Of a stretch of DNA of 64,000 nt, positions 48,862 to 57,885 are shown one piece after another. The DNA lies in contig NZ_MWFK01000002.1 of assembly GCF_002078175.1 (NCBI RefSeq), positions 558,001-622,000 of the forward strand. Direction: 5' to 3'. The stretch's first letter is position 1. Each line of letters begins with the position of its first letter. The notes beneath the pieces are model-generated. The model made no database searches, was not told where the DNA came from, and saw only the letters and a list, made by a program, of their open reading frames with translations. The translations under genes and the position numbers were made by a program. Source of the DNA: Streptomyces sp. M41(2017) (GTDB lineage: Bacteria > Actinomycetota > Actinomycetes > Streptomycetales > Streptomycetaceae).

Positions 48862-49416
48862 GTGCCGAACAAGCCGAACGCCCCGGAGACCATCGAGCTG
48901 ACCGAGGACGAACTCCGCGCGATCGCGGGGTACGCCGCCGACTGTGCTTCCCCCGTGCTGTCCCTCTTCGAACGGGACCTTCCCTCCGACACACGCCCGC
49001 GTGACGCCGTCGACGCGGCCCGCGTCTTCGCAGCGGGCGGACCGCGCACCGGCGCTCTGCGGCAGAGCGCCTGGGCGGCGTTCAAGGCGGCCCGCGAGCC
49101 GTCCCTCTCCCCCGCGGCGGCCGACGCGGCTCGTGCGGCGAGCCATGCGGCCGCCGCCGCGTATCTGCATCCCAAGGCGAGCGCTCATCAGGTGAAGCAC
49201 ATCCTGGGCGCCGCGGCTCACGCGGCGAGGGCGGAAGAACTCGCGTCGGCAGCGGGCACCGAAGGCACGCGCGTGGGCGCGGGGGCGCTCGCAACGGCTC
49301 GCGACCACGCCCCGGCCGCGGTCAGGACCGTGCTGGGCCGCCTGCCGGTCGCGCCGCCCGGAGGCGGGCCGGTCGGCGCACTCGTCCGGGCTCTCGACGC
49401 GGCGCTCCGCACCTGA
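48862..49416 (+). CDS. Putative immunity-type (Imm-5-like) helical protein
   Basis: 184 residues from the GTG at 48862 (GGGGAGG nine bases upstream; ATG 48853 is too close to it). The N-terminal L-T-E-D-E-L-R-A-I-A-G-Y-A-A-D-C-A ... R-P-R-D-A-V-D-A-A-R-V-F-A matches putative immunity proteins that neutralise polymorphic toxins. Three Ala-rich helices with A-S-H-A-A-A-A-A-Y-L-H-P-K follow. No toxin gene is adjacent, so an orphan immunity gene or other use is possible. Confidence 0.6.
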   Translation: MPNKPNAPETIELTEDELRAIAGYAADCASPVLSLFERDLPSDTRPRDAVDAARVFAAGGPRTGALRQSAWAAFKAAREPSLSPAAADAARAASHAAAAAYLHPKASAHQVKHILGAAAHAARAEELASAAGTEGTRVGAGALATARDHAPAAVRTVLGRLPVAPPGGGPVGALVRALDAALRT

Positions 49417-49451
49417 ACGCGCCGACGCGGCGGTGTCCCGCCGAGGAACGC

Positions 49452-50342
49452 CTACGCGGTGTCGGGCTTCCCGAACGCTCGTCTGCCGTGCACGAGGAAC
49501 TCCCGTACCGACGCGTTGTCCGAGCCCCTCCAGACGAGGGCGAGCAAGGCGGGTGCCTCGACATCGTCGATGGTCCGGGCGGTGAGCCGGTCGCGGTGGC
49601 CGGCGGCCATCGAGTCGCTGAGGACGGCGACGCCGAGCCCGCGGGCGGCGAGGTCGGCGATGGCGTCCGCGGCGCTGGCCTGGAGCGCGATCGCCGGCTG
49701 GAGGCCCTGTGCGGCACAGGCGCGGTCGAAGACCGTCCGCAGGCCCGTCCCGGCCGGCATGCACACGATGGGGTGGTCGGCCAGGTCGCGCAGCGTCACC
49801 TGGCGCCGCTCCGCGAGCGGATGTCCGTGCGGGACGGCTGCGACGAGCCGCTCGCTGATGATGGTCAGCCTGTCGAGTCCGTCGGGGGCGGTGGTCGCGG
49901 TGCCGACCAGGGCCAGATCGACGACGCCGGCCCGTACCTGTTCGAGCAGCCGGTCGGAGGTGTCCTCCAGGAGGGAGATGTCGACGCCGGGATGGGCCTC
50001 GTGGAAGGCGGCGAGGGCGTCGAACAGCGGGGCGATCGTGCATCCGGTGACCATGCCGACGGTCAGCCGGCCCCGGATGAGCCCGGTCACCTGGCCCACC
50101 GCCTGGCCGACCGCCTCGGCCGCCGCGAGGGCAGCGCGGGCAGGCCCGAGTGCGGCCTTTCCCGCGACGGTGAGGGTGGCGGTGCGCCCCGTGCGGTCGA
50201 AGAGCTCGGCACCTAGCTCAAGCTCCAGTCGGCGGATCTGGGCGCTGACACCGGACTGGCTGATATGGACGCGCTCGGCCGCCCGCGTGAAGTTCCGTTC
50301 CTCGGCGACCGCGACGAAGTACTCCAGCTGCCTCAGGTCCAT
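49452..50342 (-). CDS. LysR-type regulator
   Basis: 296 residues from the ATG at 50342. HTH: M-D-L-R-Q-L-E-Y-F-V-A-V-A-E-E-R-N-F-T-R-A-A-E-R-V-H-I-S-Q-S-G-V-S-A-Q-I-R-R-L-E; the periplasmic-binding-type effector domain follows (~90-290). The divergent SnoaL-like gene at 50444 is the expected target; the 101-bp gap between them is AT-rich. Confidence 0.88.
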   Translation of the reverse strand: MDLRQLEYFVAVAEERNFTRAAERVHISQSGVSAQIRRLELELGAELFDRTGRTATLTVAGKAALGPARAALAAAEAVGQAVGQVTGLIRGRLTVGMVTGCTIAPLFDALAAFHEAHPGVDISLLEDTSDRLLEQVRAGVVDLALVGTATTAPDGLDRLTIISERLVAAVPHGHPLAERRQVTLRDLADHPIVCMPAGTGLRTVFDRACAAQGLQPAIALQASAADAIADLAARGLGVAVLSDSMAAGHRDRLTARTIDDVEAPALLALVWRGSDNASVREFLVHGRRAFGKPDTA

Positions 50343-50443
50343 AACTGGAAATTCTAGCTCCGAGCACATCCATCTGTTGGACTTCTGATTGTCGGGAGAC
50401 CACGCTGGAGAGACACCGGACGCCACGAGAAGCGGAGAAGTCC

Positions 50444-50809
50444 ATGCCGGAGCATGCGAAGGCCCTGCGGCCCGAGGACCTCACACGGCTGTTCGTCGAA
50501 CGGTCCAACGCAGGTGACGCGGCCGGAGTCGCTGCCCTGTACGAGGAGGGCGCGGTGATGGCCTTCCCGCCGGGCGAGTTCACGGTGGGTCGTGAGGCGA
50601 TCCGCGCCCTGTGGGAGAAGGTGCTGGCCGGTGGCCCGCGCTTCGAACCGGAGCAGCCGCTGCCGACGCTGGTCAGCGGCGACATAGCCCTGACCTCGAC
50701 GCCTCCGAAGGACGGGGCCGGCGCGCGGGCCCAGGTCGTCCGCCGTCAGCCGGACGGAAGCTGGCTGCGCCTGCTGGACCAGCCCGAGTTCGCCCCACCG
50801 GCCCGGTAG
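50444..50809 (+). CDS. SnoaL/NTF2-like fold protein
   Basis: 121 residues. NTF2-like cone fold: L-T-R-L-F-V-E-R-S-N-A-G-D-A-A-G-V-A-A-L-Y-E-E-G-A-V-M-A-F-P and G-R-E-A-I-R-A-L-W, ending G-S-W-L-R-L-L-D-Q-P-E. Such proteins are isomerases, cyclases or unknown-function DUF4440 proteins; no catalytic residue can be assigned. Probably regulated by the divergent LysR protein. Confidence 0.8.
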   Translation: MPEHAKALRPEDLTRLFVERSNAGDAAGVAALYEEGAVMAFPPGEFTVGREAIRALWEKVLAGGPRFEPEQPLPTLVSGDIALTSTPPKDGAGARAQVVRRQPDGSWLRLLDQPEFAPPAR

Positions 50810-50903
50810 GGCGGGCACCCGCGAGGTCCCGGCGCGACCCGCGGGCGTCGAGCGGGCGCGCCGGAGCCGGATTCGCCCGCCGGATCGGCGGTAGTCGCGG
50901 CGG

Positions 50904-51701
50904 TCAGTCGCGGCGGCGGGCGACGTACACGGTGTTCGCCGCGGTTCCGCCCTGGAGCGGATTGTCGAAGTCGACCACGTGGGCGGCCGTGTCCGTGAAG
51001 ACCTGGGCGAGGACCTTGCCGAACTCCTCGTCCGGCGGATCGTTCGACCACAGCGCGAACACGCCCCCGGGATGCAGCAGGTCGGCCAGGGCCGTCAGAC
51101 CGGGCACGCCGTAGAGAGCGGCGTGGCTGGGGTGCAGCACATGGCGCGGCGAGTGGTCCACGTCGAGGAGGATCGCGTGGAACCGGCGGCCGGGGGTCTC
51201 CGGGTCCAGCCCACGAGGGGCGCCGTCGGCCCCGCTGTCCGTGTCCTCCGTGACACCGGTGTCCTCCGGCGAGGCGGGGGCGCCGGTCCCGGAACCGCCG
51301 GTGACCATGGCGAAGAAGTCCCCGAGCACCAGGCGGCAGCGCGGGTCCGTCGACAGTCCCGTGCCGAGCGGTACGAGTCCGCGCCGGTGCCAGTCGATCA
51401 CTTGCGGCAGGGCGTCGACGACGACCAGGGAACGCACTCGGGGGTCGTCCAGCGCCGTCCGGGCGGTGTATCCGAGGCCGAGTCCGCCCACGACGACGTC
51501 GAGCGGGCCCTCGGCCAGTTCCGCCAGGCCGAGCCGGGTCAGTTCGACCTCGCCCTCGGTGAAGAGACTGGACATCAGGTACTCGTCGCCGAGCTTCACC
51601 TCGTACACGTCCTCCCCCGACGAGGGATCGCGTCGTCGGCGGAGGCTGATCTCGCCCATCGGGGTGGGCTGCCAGTCGAGTTCCTGGAAACGTGCGCTCA
51701 T
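50904..51701 (-). CDS. Spermidine synthase-like methyltransferase-fold protein
   Basis: 265 residues from the ATG at 51701. The spermine/spermidine synthase-type Rossmann core shows L-D-V-V-V-G-G-L-G-L-G-Y-T-A, V-V-V-D-A-L, and F-H-A-I-L-L-D-V-D-H-S-P. The N-terminal E-V-K-L-G-D-E-Y-L-M-S-S-L-F is like the polyamine-synthase barrel. A Gly/Asp-rich insertion (~150-178) is unusual. Propylamine transfer is uncertain; many bacterial relatives are of unknown function. Confidence 0.75.
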   Translation of the reverse strand: MSARFQELDWQPTPMGEISLRRRRDPSSGEDVYEVKLGDEYLMSSLFTEGEVELTRLGLAELAEGPLDVVVGGLGLGYTARTALDDPRVRSLVVVDALPQVIDWHRRGLVPLGTGLSTDPRCRLVLGDFFAMVTGGSGTGAPASPEDTGVTEDTDSGADGAPRGLDPETPGRRFHAILLDVDHSPRHVLHPSHAALYGVPGLTALADLLHPGGVFALWSNDPPDEEFGKVLAQVFTDTAAHVVDFDNPLQGGTAANTVYVARRRD

Positions 51702-51933
51702 CCGGTGTCCTGCTCCCCGTCGAAGGTCCACTGCCGCGAGCGGGTTGAGGTACGCCGCAGGAAGGCACCGTACCGGCAGGTCAGGGCCGGATGCTCACGG
51801 GGACCCCCGAGGGATGCTCCCCGGGTGGAGCGGTCGCACACCCGTACGCACCCTGTCGGCCGCGCGGACGCACCGGCCCGGGCCGGTGTCGCAGTTTGTT
51901 TGGGTTGATGCGTATCCGAGTTATTCATGTCGT

Positions 51934-53763
51934 ATGAGCACTCTCGACTACGCCGACAGGTCCGACTTCGACGACGCCGAGCGGGGTTTCGTCGCCGCTC
52001 TGGAACCGGCGGTCATCCGTGCCGAGGACGGCCGGGTGGTCTGGGACGGCGACGCGTACGCGTTCCTGGACGCGGAATGTCCGGACACCGCGCACCCGAG
52101 CCTGTGGCGGCAGAGCCAGCTGTGCAACAAGCAGGGGCTCTTCGAGGTGACCGATGGCATCTACCAGGTCCGGAACCTGGACCTGTCGAACATGACGCTG
52201 GTCGAGGGCGACACGGGCGTCATCGTCATCGATCCGCTGATCTCGGCCGAGAACGCCGCCGCCGCGCTGGCGCTCTACCGAGCGCACCGGGGAGAGCGCC
52301 CGGTCACGGGGCTCGTCTACACCCACTCGCACGGCGACCACTTCGGCGGCTCGCGCGGCGTCCTGCCGCACGGCCACGCGCCGGTGCCGGTGATCGCCCC
52401 GGCGGGTTTCCTGGAGCACGCCGTCGCGGAGAACGTCTACGCGGGCGGCGCGATGACCCGCCGGGCCGTCTACATGTACGGCGCCGAACTGGACAAGGGG
52501 CCCGCCGGGCAGATCAGCGCGGGGCTCGGCATGACGACGTCCAAGGGCACCATCACCCTCGTACCGCCGACGCTCGACATCACGCACACCGGCCAGGAGG
52601 AGACCGTCGACGGTGTGCGGATCGTCTTCCAGATGACGCCGGACACCGAGGCGCCCTCGGAGATGAACTTCTACTTCCCGGACCGGCGGGCCCTGTGCAT
52701 GGCGGAGAACGCCACGCACAACATGCACAACATCCTGACCCTGCGCGGCGCGGTCGTGCGGGACACCCGGATCTGGGCGCACTACCTGAACGAGGCGATC
52801 GCCCTGTTCGCCGACCGGGCGGACGTGGCGTTCGCCTCGCACCACTGGCCGACCTGGGGCCGTGACCGGATCGTCGAACACCTCGCCGGGCAGCGGGACA
52901 TGTGGGCCTATCTGCACGACCAGACCCTGCGCATGACCAACCAGGGGCTGACCGGGACCGAGATCGCCGAGCGGATCGAGCTGCCGCCGGCCGTCGCGAA
53001 CCGGTGGGCCAACCGCGGCTACTACGGTTCCGTCAGCCACAACTCCAAGGCCATCTACCAGCGCTACATGGGCTGGTTCGACGGGAACCCCGCGCATCTG
53101 TGGGAGCACCCGCCGACCGAACTGGCCCAGCGCTTCGCCGCCGACTACGGCGGTGTCCCCGCGCTCGTCGCCAAGGGCCGGGAGTACGCCTCGGCGGGCG
53201 ACCTGCGCTTCGCCGCGACCCTCCTCGGACACGCGGTCTTCGCCGCACCGGACGACCCGGACGCCAAGGAGGCCCTCGCGGGCGTGTACGAGCGGCTCGG
53301 TCACGGCTGCGAGAACGGTCCGTGGCGGAACTTCTACCTGATGGGCGCGCAGGAACTGCGGGGCAGCGTCGCGCACACCGCGCTGGAGACGACCAACCCC
53401 GAGATGGCCATGGCGCTGACGGTCGACATGCTCATCGACTCCCTCGCCATCCGCGTCGACGGCCCGCGTGCCTGGGACGAGAGACTCACCATGACGTGGC
53501 ACCTCACCGACGAGGGACGGACCTGGCGGATCCAGCTGTCCAACGGGGCGCTCACGTACCGCAGTACGGAGACCGCGACCGGCGGGGCGGGTCCGGCGCC
53601 GTCGGCCGATCTCACGCTGACACTGACGAAGCCGCAGCTGCTCGCGCTCCTCGCGGGCGAGGGGTTGGACGGCGTTCAGGTCGAGGGCGACCCTCAGGTC
53701 CTCACCACGCTCTTCGGTCTGCTCGACACTCCGGACCCCGACTTCCCCATCGTCACCCCCTGA
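51934..53763 (+). CDS. Alkyl sulfatase (SdsA1/BDS1-type metallo-beta-lactamase fold)
   Basis: 609 residues. Zinc-binding T-H-S-H-G-D-H-F-G-G-S near residue 130, M-A-E-N-A-T-H-N-M-H-N (~265) and S-H-H-W-P-T-W-G (~308) are the alkylsulfatase metal ligands. An alpha-helical dimerisation region (~330-480) and an SCP2-like C-terminal domain (~490-609) follow. No signal peptide, so cytosolic. It hydrolyses primary alkyl sulfates such as dodecyl sulfate, releasing sulfate and a fatty alcohol. The ATG at 51934 has no ribosome binding site, so a leaderless transcript is possible. It complements the sulfur-acquisition theme of the 37-39 kb locus. Confidence 0.9.
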   Translation: MSTLDYADRSDFDDAERGFVAALEPAVIRAEDGRVVWDGDAYAFLDAECPDTAHPSLWRQSQLCNKQGLFEVTDGIYQVRNLDLSNMTLVEGDTGVIVIDPLISAENAAAALALYRAHRGERPVTGLVYTHSHGDHFGGSRGVLPHGHAPVPVIAPAGFLEHAVAENVYAGGAMTRRAVYMYGAELDKGPAGQISAGLGMTTSKGTITLVPPTLDITHTGQEETVDGVRIVFQMTPDTEAPSEMNFYFPDRRALCMAENATHNMHNILTLRGAVVRDTRIWAHYLNEAIALFADRADVAFASHHWPTWGRDRIVEHLAGQRDMWAYLHDQTLRMTNQGLTGTEIAERIELPPAVANRWANRGYYGSVSHNSKAIYQRYMGWFDGNPAHLWEHPPTELAQRFAADYGGVPALVAKGREYASAGDLRFAATLLGHAVFAAPDDPDAKEALAGVYERLGHGCENGPWRNFYLMGAQELRGSVAHTALETTNPEMAMALTVDMLIDSLAIRVDGPRAWDERLTMTWHLTDEGRTWRIQLSNGALTYRSTETATGGAGPAPSADLTLTLTKPQLLALLAGEGLDGVQVEGDPQVLTTLFGLLDTPDPDFPIVTP

Positions 53764-53866
53764 GCGTGCCCGTCCGCACGCCGCCCGACCGCCTCGTGCC
53801 CGCCGGGGGCGCGGCGGTCGGGTCCGGAGACCGCAGCGCCTCGTCCGAGCCCACCGGGGGAATCCT

Positions 53867-54709
53867 GTGAGCGCGACACAACTGACCCTGGGAGCCCTCG
53901 GCTTCGGGTCGTTCGAGTTCACCGGCGGCGGCACCCTGATCAACCTGGTGGCGGCGACCACGAACGCGCTCAACGGAGCCCTGCTCGCCCGTCGGCCCGA
54001 CCACTACAAGAACTTCACCGTGATCGGCATCCTGCTCATGGCGCTGCTCGGCGGGATCGGTGGCGGAGTGAGCCGGGACGTCCTGGTGGGCCGTGTGCCG
54101 GCCGCGCTCACGAACTCGTCGTACATCGCGCTCTGCCTGACCGCCGGGGTCATCGGCCATCTTCTGGCCTACGACAAGGGGCAGTTGTTCCGTGAGGGGC
54201 TCTTCCAGTTCGTCACCTCGTTCGCCCTGCCCTGGTACGCCATCGTCGGCGCGCAGACGGGCGTGGAGGTGGGTCTGCCGGTTCTGGGATCGCTGGCCCT
54301 CGCCGTGGTCGGCCCGACCGCGGGGCGGTTCCTCATCGACGTGTCCTGCGGTGTGCCGCCCAAGCAGTTCGTCCGCGGGGAGTGGTTCGTCGCCATCGCC
54401 GCGCTCACCGGTGCGGTCTGGATCGTCCTGGACCAGGCGGGACTGCCCCGCGCCGCGAGCGCGCCCGTGGCGTTCCTGGTCGGTTTCACCGTCCGGCTCA
54501 CCGCGCTCTACCGCGGCTGGGAGGAACCACTGGCCGCCGAACCGGCGGGTGTGTACCGGCACGACGACGGACGTCCGCTGCTCGGCCGCAAGATCGCCGG
54601 CAGGTCCGCGCGCGAGATGCGGCTGCTCGGCCTGACCGTGGAACCGGATCCTGATGCCGGGGCGCGTGCCCCCGGCCCGCCGCGCGGCTCCGGTGCGGGC
54701 CGACCGTAG
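53867..54709 (+). CDS. TRIC-family (UPF0126) cation channel-like membrane protein
   Basis: 280 residues, about seven helices. Two copies of the TRIC signature appear: A-L-L-G-G-I-G-G-G-V-S-R-D-V-L and G-P-T-A-G-R-F-L-I-D. These form trimeric potassium-permeable channels in bacteria. The C-terminal ~55 residues are cytosolic and Arg/Pro-rich. GTG start after GGGGGAA. It follows the alkylsulfatase by 103 bp but a functional link is not evident. Confidence 0.85.
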   Translation: MSATQLTLGALGFGSFEFTGGGTLINLVAATTNALNGALLARRPDHYKNFTVIGILLMALLGGIGGGVSRDVLVGRVPAALTNSSYIALCLTAGVIGHLLAYDKGQLFREGLFQFVTSFALPWYAIVGAQTGVEVGLPVLGSLALAVVGPTAGRFLIDVSCGVPPKQFVRGEWFVAIAALTGAVWIVLDQAGLPRAASAPVAFLVGFTVRLTALYRGWEEPLAAEPAGVYRHDDGRPLLGRKIAGRSAREMRLLGLTVEPDPDAGARAPGPPRGSGAGRP

Positions 54710-54731
54710 TCCGGCGTGGGAGACGTCGGTA

Positions 54732-55649
54732 TCAGGCCGTCGTCCCGGCCGGTGGGGCGCCGCGTTCGGCGAGGACCGTCGCACGGAACTCCGCGACGAC
54801 CGGCCGCAGATCGACGCGGTGCCAGGCGGCCCACAGCTGGATGGACCCTTCGTACCAGGGCAGTTCGCGGACGGCGACACCGTCGGAGGTGCCGCGGACC
54901 ATGCTCCGCTGGATGAGCGCGAGGCCCAGGCCGGAGGCGACCAGGCCGAGCGCGGTGAGGGGGTCGGCCGCGTCGAGTCTGATGTCCGGGGTGAAGCCGG
55001 AGGCGACGCAGGACGCGACGAACGTGTCGCGCCACGCCGGGTCCTGGGCGTCGCCGACCGCGATCCACGGCTGCCCGTCGAGGGCCTCGGGGGTCAGGTC
55101 GTCCTGCTCCGCGAGGGGGTGTTGCGCGGGCAGCACCAGGAGCAGGGGGTCCCGGAGCAGGGGCGCCGCGTCCAGGTCCGGTTCGTCGTCGCCGGGCGGG
55201 GTGCGGACGAGGGCGATGTCCAGGCTGCGCTGGCGCAGGCCCTCGAACTGCGCGGCCGACTCCTGGTCGTAGAGCGCGACATGGATGCCGGGGCGGTCCT
55301 CGCGCAGGGCCCGCAGGGCGGAGGGCAGCACGCCGGTGTGCATGGCGTCGGCGACGTACCCGATGCAGAGGCCGCCCTCCTCGCCGCGGCCGAGGCGCCG
55401 GCCCAGGTTCTCCAGGCGGTCCGCGTGCCGCAGCAGGGCGCGCGCCTCGGTCAGGAAGACCCTGCCGTCGGAGGTGAGCCGGATGCGCTGCTGGCTGCGT
55501 TCGAACAGGGTGAGTCCCAGGTTCTTCTCCAGCTGGGCGATCTGCCGGCTGAGCGGCGACTGGGAGATGTGCAGGCGCTCGGCGGCGCGGCCGACGTGTT
55601 CGTCCTCGGCCACGGCGACGAAGTAGCGCAGTTGTCGCAGGTCAAGCAT
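54732..55649 (-). CDS. LysR-type regulator
   Basis: 305 residues from the ATG at 55649. HTH: L-D-L-R-Q-L-R-Y-F-V-A-V-A-E-D-E-H-V-G-R-A-A-E-R-L-H-I-S-Q-S-P-L-S-R-Q-I-A-Q-L-E; effector domain ~90-295. It is divergent from the aldo/keto reductase gene, and a LysR-type inverted repeat lies between them, so it likely controls that gene and the following SRPBCC gene. Confidence 0.9.
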   Translation of the reverse strand: MLDLRQLRYFVAVAEDEHVGRAAERLHISQSPLSRQIAQLEKNLGLTLFERSQQRIRLTSDGRVFLTEARALLRHADRLENLGRRLGRGEEGGLCIGYVADAMHTGVLPSALRALREDRPGIHVALYDQESAAQFEGLRQRSLDIALVRTPPGDDEPDLDAAPLLRDPLLLVLPAQHPLAEQDDLTPEALDGQPWIAVGDAQDPAWRDTFVASCVASGFTPDIRLDAADPLTALGLVASGLGLALIQRSMVRGTSDGVAVRELPWYEGSIQLWAAWHRVDLRPVVAEFRATVLAERGAPPAGTTA

Positions 55650-55674
55650 GTAGGACCTCGGAGGACTCAAGTGT

Positions 55675-55693
55675 GTCCGAGCAAGTCTTGGAC
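55675..55693. promoter_or_regulatory. Putative LysR binding site
   Basis: Nineteen-bp imperfect palindrome beginning GTCC and ending GGAC, with AG/CT inner matches. A second GGAC-N8-GTCC element overlaps at 55663-55678, and a TAGGGA -10-like element follows at 55703. Confidence 0.6.
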
Positions 55694-55789
55694 AGTCTCA
55701 TGTAGGGATCCTAACCTCGAACACGCAAGGCCGACGGATCGACCATCCGGCCTCTTATCCGTCCGAACCACCATCACGAGGATTCCTTC

Positions 55790-56806
55790 ATGAGCATCAC
55801 GTCCCTTCTGCCCGGAGCGCTCGGTTTCGGCACCGCACCGCTCGGCAACATGTTCCGCGCCATCCCCGACGAGGAGGCCGCGGCCACCGTCGAGGCGGCC
55901 TGGGACCATGGCATCCGCTACTTCGACACCGCGCCCTTCTACGGGGCGGGCCTCTCCGAGCTGCGGCTCGGCGAGGTCCTCGCGCGGCACCCGCGCGAGG
56001 ACTTCGTCCTCAGCACGAAGGTCGGCCGCGTGATCCTCGACGAGACCGAGGACCCGGCCGCGCGCGATCTCGGTGAGAAGGGCGGCCTCTTCGAACACGG
56101 CCGGCCGAACAGGATGGTGAACGACTACTCCGCCGACGCCACCCTGCGGTCCGTCGAGGACAGCCTGAAGCGACTGCGGACCGACCGCCTCGACATCGTG
56201 TGGGTGCACGACGTCGCCCAGGACTTCTACGGGGACGAGTGGCTCGCGGCCTACGAGAGCGCCCGCACCGGCGCCTTCCGCGTGCTGCAGAAGCTGCGCG
56301 AGGAGGGGGTCATCAAGGCCTGGGGCCTGGGCGTGAACCGGGTGGAACCGCTGGAACTGACCCTGGACCTGGACGAGCCGAAGCCCGACGCGTTCCTGCT
56401 GGCCGGCCGGTACACGCTGCTCGATCACGACCGAGCCCTCCAGCGCCTCCTGCCGTCCGCCGCCGAGCAGGGCGTCGACGTCGTGGTCGGCGGCCCGTAC
56501 AGCTCGGGCATCCTCGCCGGCGGCACGCACTTCGAGTACCAGCAGGCTCCCGCGCACATCGTCGAGAAGGTGGAGCGCATCAAGGCGGTGGCCCGGCGGC
56601 ACGGCGTCGGCATCAAGGCTGCCGCACTGCAGTTCTCCCTCGCCCACCCGGCGACGGCCGCCGCGATCCCGGGCGCGACCAGGCCAAGCCGCATCGCCGA
56701 GGACGTGGCGGCCCTCGGCGAAAGCATCCCGGCCGGATTCTGGACAGACCTGCGCGCGGAGCGCCTGCTGGCCCAGGACGCCCCCGTGCCCGCAGCCGCC
56801 GCCTGA
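55790..56806 (+). CDS. Aldo/keto reductase (fucose dehydrogenase-like)
   Basis: 338 residues, CGAGGA before the ATG. AKR barrel: Y-F-D-T-A-P-F-Y-G-A-G-L-S-E (catalytic D and Y), S-T-K-V-G-R (catalytic K), I-V-W-V-H-D-V (H). This subgroup includes D-threo-aldose/L-fucose 1-dehydrogenases, which oxidise sugars with NAD(P). It lies 42 bp before the SRPBCC gene in a probable two-gene operon under LysR control. Confidence 0.88.
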   Translation: MSITSLLPGALGFGTAPLGNMFRAIPDEEAAATVEAAWDHGIRYFDTAPFYGAGLSELRLGEVLARHPREDFVLSTKVGRVILDETEDPAARDLGEKGGLFEHGRPNRMVNDYSADATLRSVEDSLKRLRTDRLDIVWVHDVAQDFYGDEWLAAYESARTGAFRVLQKLREEGVIKAWGLGVNRVEPLELTLDLDEPKPDAFLLAGRYTLLDHDRALQRLLPSAAEQGVDVVVGGPYSSGILAGGTHFEYQQAPAHIVEKVERIKAVARRHGVGIKAAALQFSLAHPATAAAIPGATRPSRIAEDVAALGESIPAGFWTDLRAERLLAQDAPVPAAAA

Positions 56807-56848
56807 CACCCGTCGCCCCCCCACCCCCCCACCGCGAAGGAGACTCCT

Positions 56849-57280
56849 GTGGCCACGACCACCGCGTCCATCGACATCGACGTCGCACCCGACCGCGTCT
56901 GGCAGCTCGTCGGCGGCTTCGGCTCGCTGCCCGACTGGCTTCCGTACATCCCCGTCAGCGAGCTGAGCGAGGGCGGACGGGTCCGCCGCCTGGAGAACGA
57001 GGACGGTGAGGTGATCGTCGAACGCCTCCAGGCCTTCGACGACGAGCACCGCACCTACAGCTACTCGATCCTGCGGGCCCCGTTCCCGGTCACCGGCTAC
57101 CGGTCGACGCTCACCGTGCACGAGAGTGCCGAGCCGGGCAGGGCCCGCGTGGAGTGGTCCGGCTCCTTCACTCCCGACGGCATCAGTGACGCCGACGCGG
57201 TGACCCTGTTCCACGGCATCTACACCCAGGGGCTGGACGCGCTCGCCCAGACCCTCGCCTCCGTCCCGGCGACCCGATAG
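56849..57280 (+). CDS. SRPBCC (polyketide cyclase/dehydrase-like) protein
   Basis: 143 residues, GTG start with AAGGAG upstream. START-like fold: S-I-D-I-D-V-A-P-D-R-V-W-Q-L-V-G-G-F-G-S-L-P-D-W and a closing amphipathic helix. It binds a hydrophobic ligand; enzymatic activity is unproven. Same operon as the aldo/keto reductase, so possibly it acts on or carries the same metabolite. Confidence 0.85.
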   Translation: MATTTASIDIDVAPDRVWQLVGGFGSLPDWLPYIPVSELSEGGRVRRLENEDGEVIVERLQAFDDEHRTYSYSILRAPFPVTGYRSTLTVHESAEPGRARVEWSGSFTPDGISDADAVTLFHGIYTQGLDALAQTLASVPATR

Positions 57281-57324
57281 GAAGACGGCGGCCGGACGCG
57301 AACCAACCCCTTGGGAACAACGGA

Positions 57325-57363
57325 AAGCCCCCGTAACGGCAGTGCGTGCCGGTACGGGGGCTT
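57325..57363. terminator. Bidirectional terminator
   Basis: AAGCCCCCGTA/TACGGGGGCTT outer stem (57325-57335, 57353-57363) with an inner CGGCA/TGCCG stem, between the convergent SRPBCC and msrA genes. Confidence 0.85.
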
Positions 57364-57372
57364 CGGTCCGAC

Positions 57373-57885
57373 TCAGGCCTGCGCGCGCTTCGGCAGCCGC
57401 CAGTTCGGGCGGACGAAGTGGCAGGTGTACCCGTCGGGGTAGCGCTGGAGGTAGTCCTGGTGCTCCGGCTCCGCCTCCCAGAACGGACCGGCCGGCACGA
57501 CCTCGGTCACGACCTTGCCGGGCCACAGACCGGAGGCGTCCACGTCGGCGATGGTGTCCTCGGCGACACGCTTCTGCTCGTCGTCGAAGTAGTAGATCGC
57601 GGACCGGTAGCTGAGGCCGATGTCGTTGCCCTGGCGGTTCTTCGTGGACGGGTCGTGGATCTGGAAGAAGTACTCCAGGATCGTCCGGTAGTCGGTCTTC
57701 GTGGGGTCGAAGGTGATCTCGATCGCCTCGGCGTGCGTGCCGTGGTTCCGGTACGTCGCGTTCGGGACGTCGCCTCCGCTGTAACCCACCCGCGTGTCCA
57801 GGACACCCGGGAACGTCCTGATCAGCTCCTGCACACCCCAGAAGCAGCCGCCCGCCAGCAGGGCCTTCTCCTCGTTCCGGCTCAT
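57373..57885 (-). CDS. msrA: Peptide methionine-S-sulfoxide reductase A
   Basis: 170 residues from the ATG at 57885 (AGAAGG nine bases upstream). Catalytic G-G-C-F-W-G near residue 13, then R-V-G-Y-S-G-G, T-H-A-E-A-I-E-I-T-F-D-P and F-F-x-I-H-D-P. A resolving Cys lies near the C-terminus (Y-T-C-H-F). It repairs S-form methionine sulfoxide in proteins using thioredoxin. Single gene with its own terminator. Confidence 0.95.
   Translation of the reverse strand: MSRNEEKALLAGGCFWGVQELIRTFPGVLDTRVGYSGGDVPNATYRNHGTHAEAIEITFDPTKTDYRTILEYFFQIHDPSTKNRQGNDIGLSYRSAIYYFDDEQKRVAEDTIADVDASGLWPGKVVTEVVPAGPFWEAEPEHQDYLQRYPDGYTCHFVRPNWRLPKRAQA

Noticed and set aside
47554..50043. Minus-strand frame of over 800 codons spanning four genes
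   Set aside because: Crosses several well-supported plus-strand genes and the lysR gene; arginine/proline-rich with no motifs, typical of high-GC antisense frames.
51925..53973. Minus-strand frame opposite the alkylsulfatase
   Set aside because: Antisense shadow; the plus strand carries complete zinc-binding motifs.
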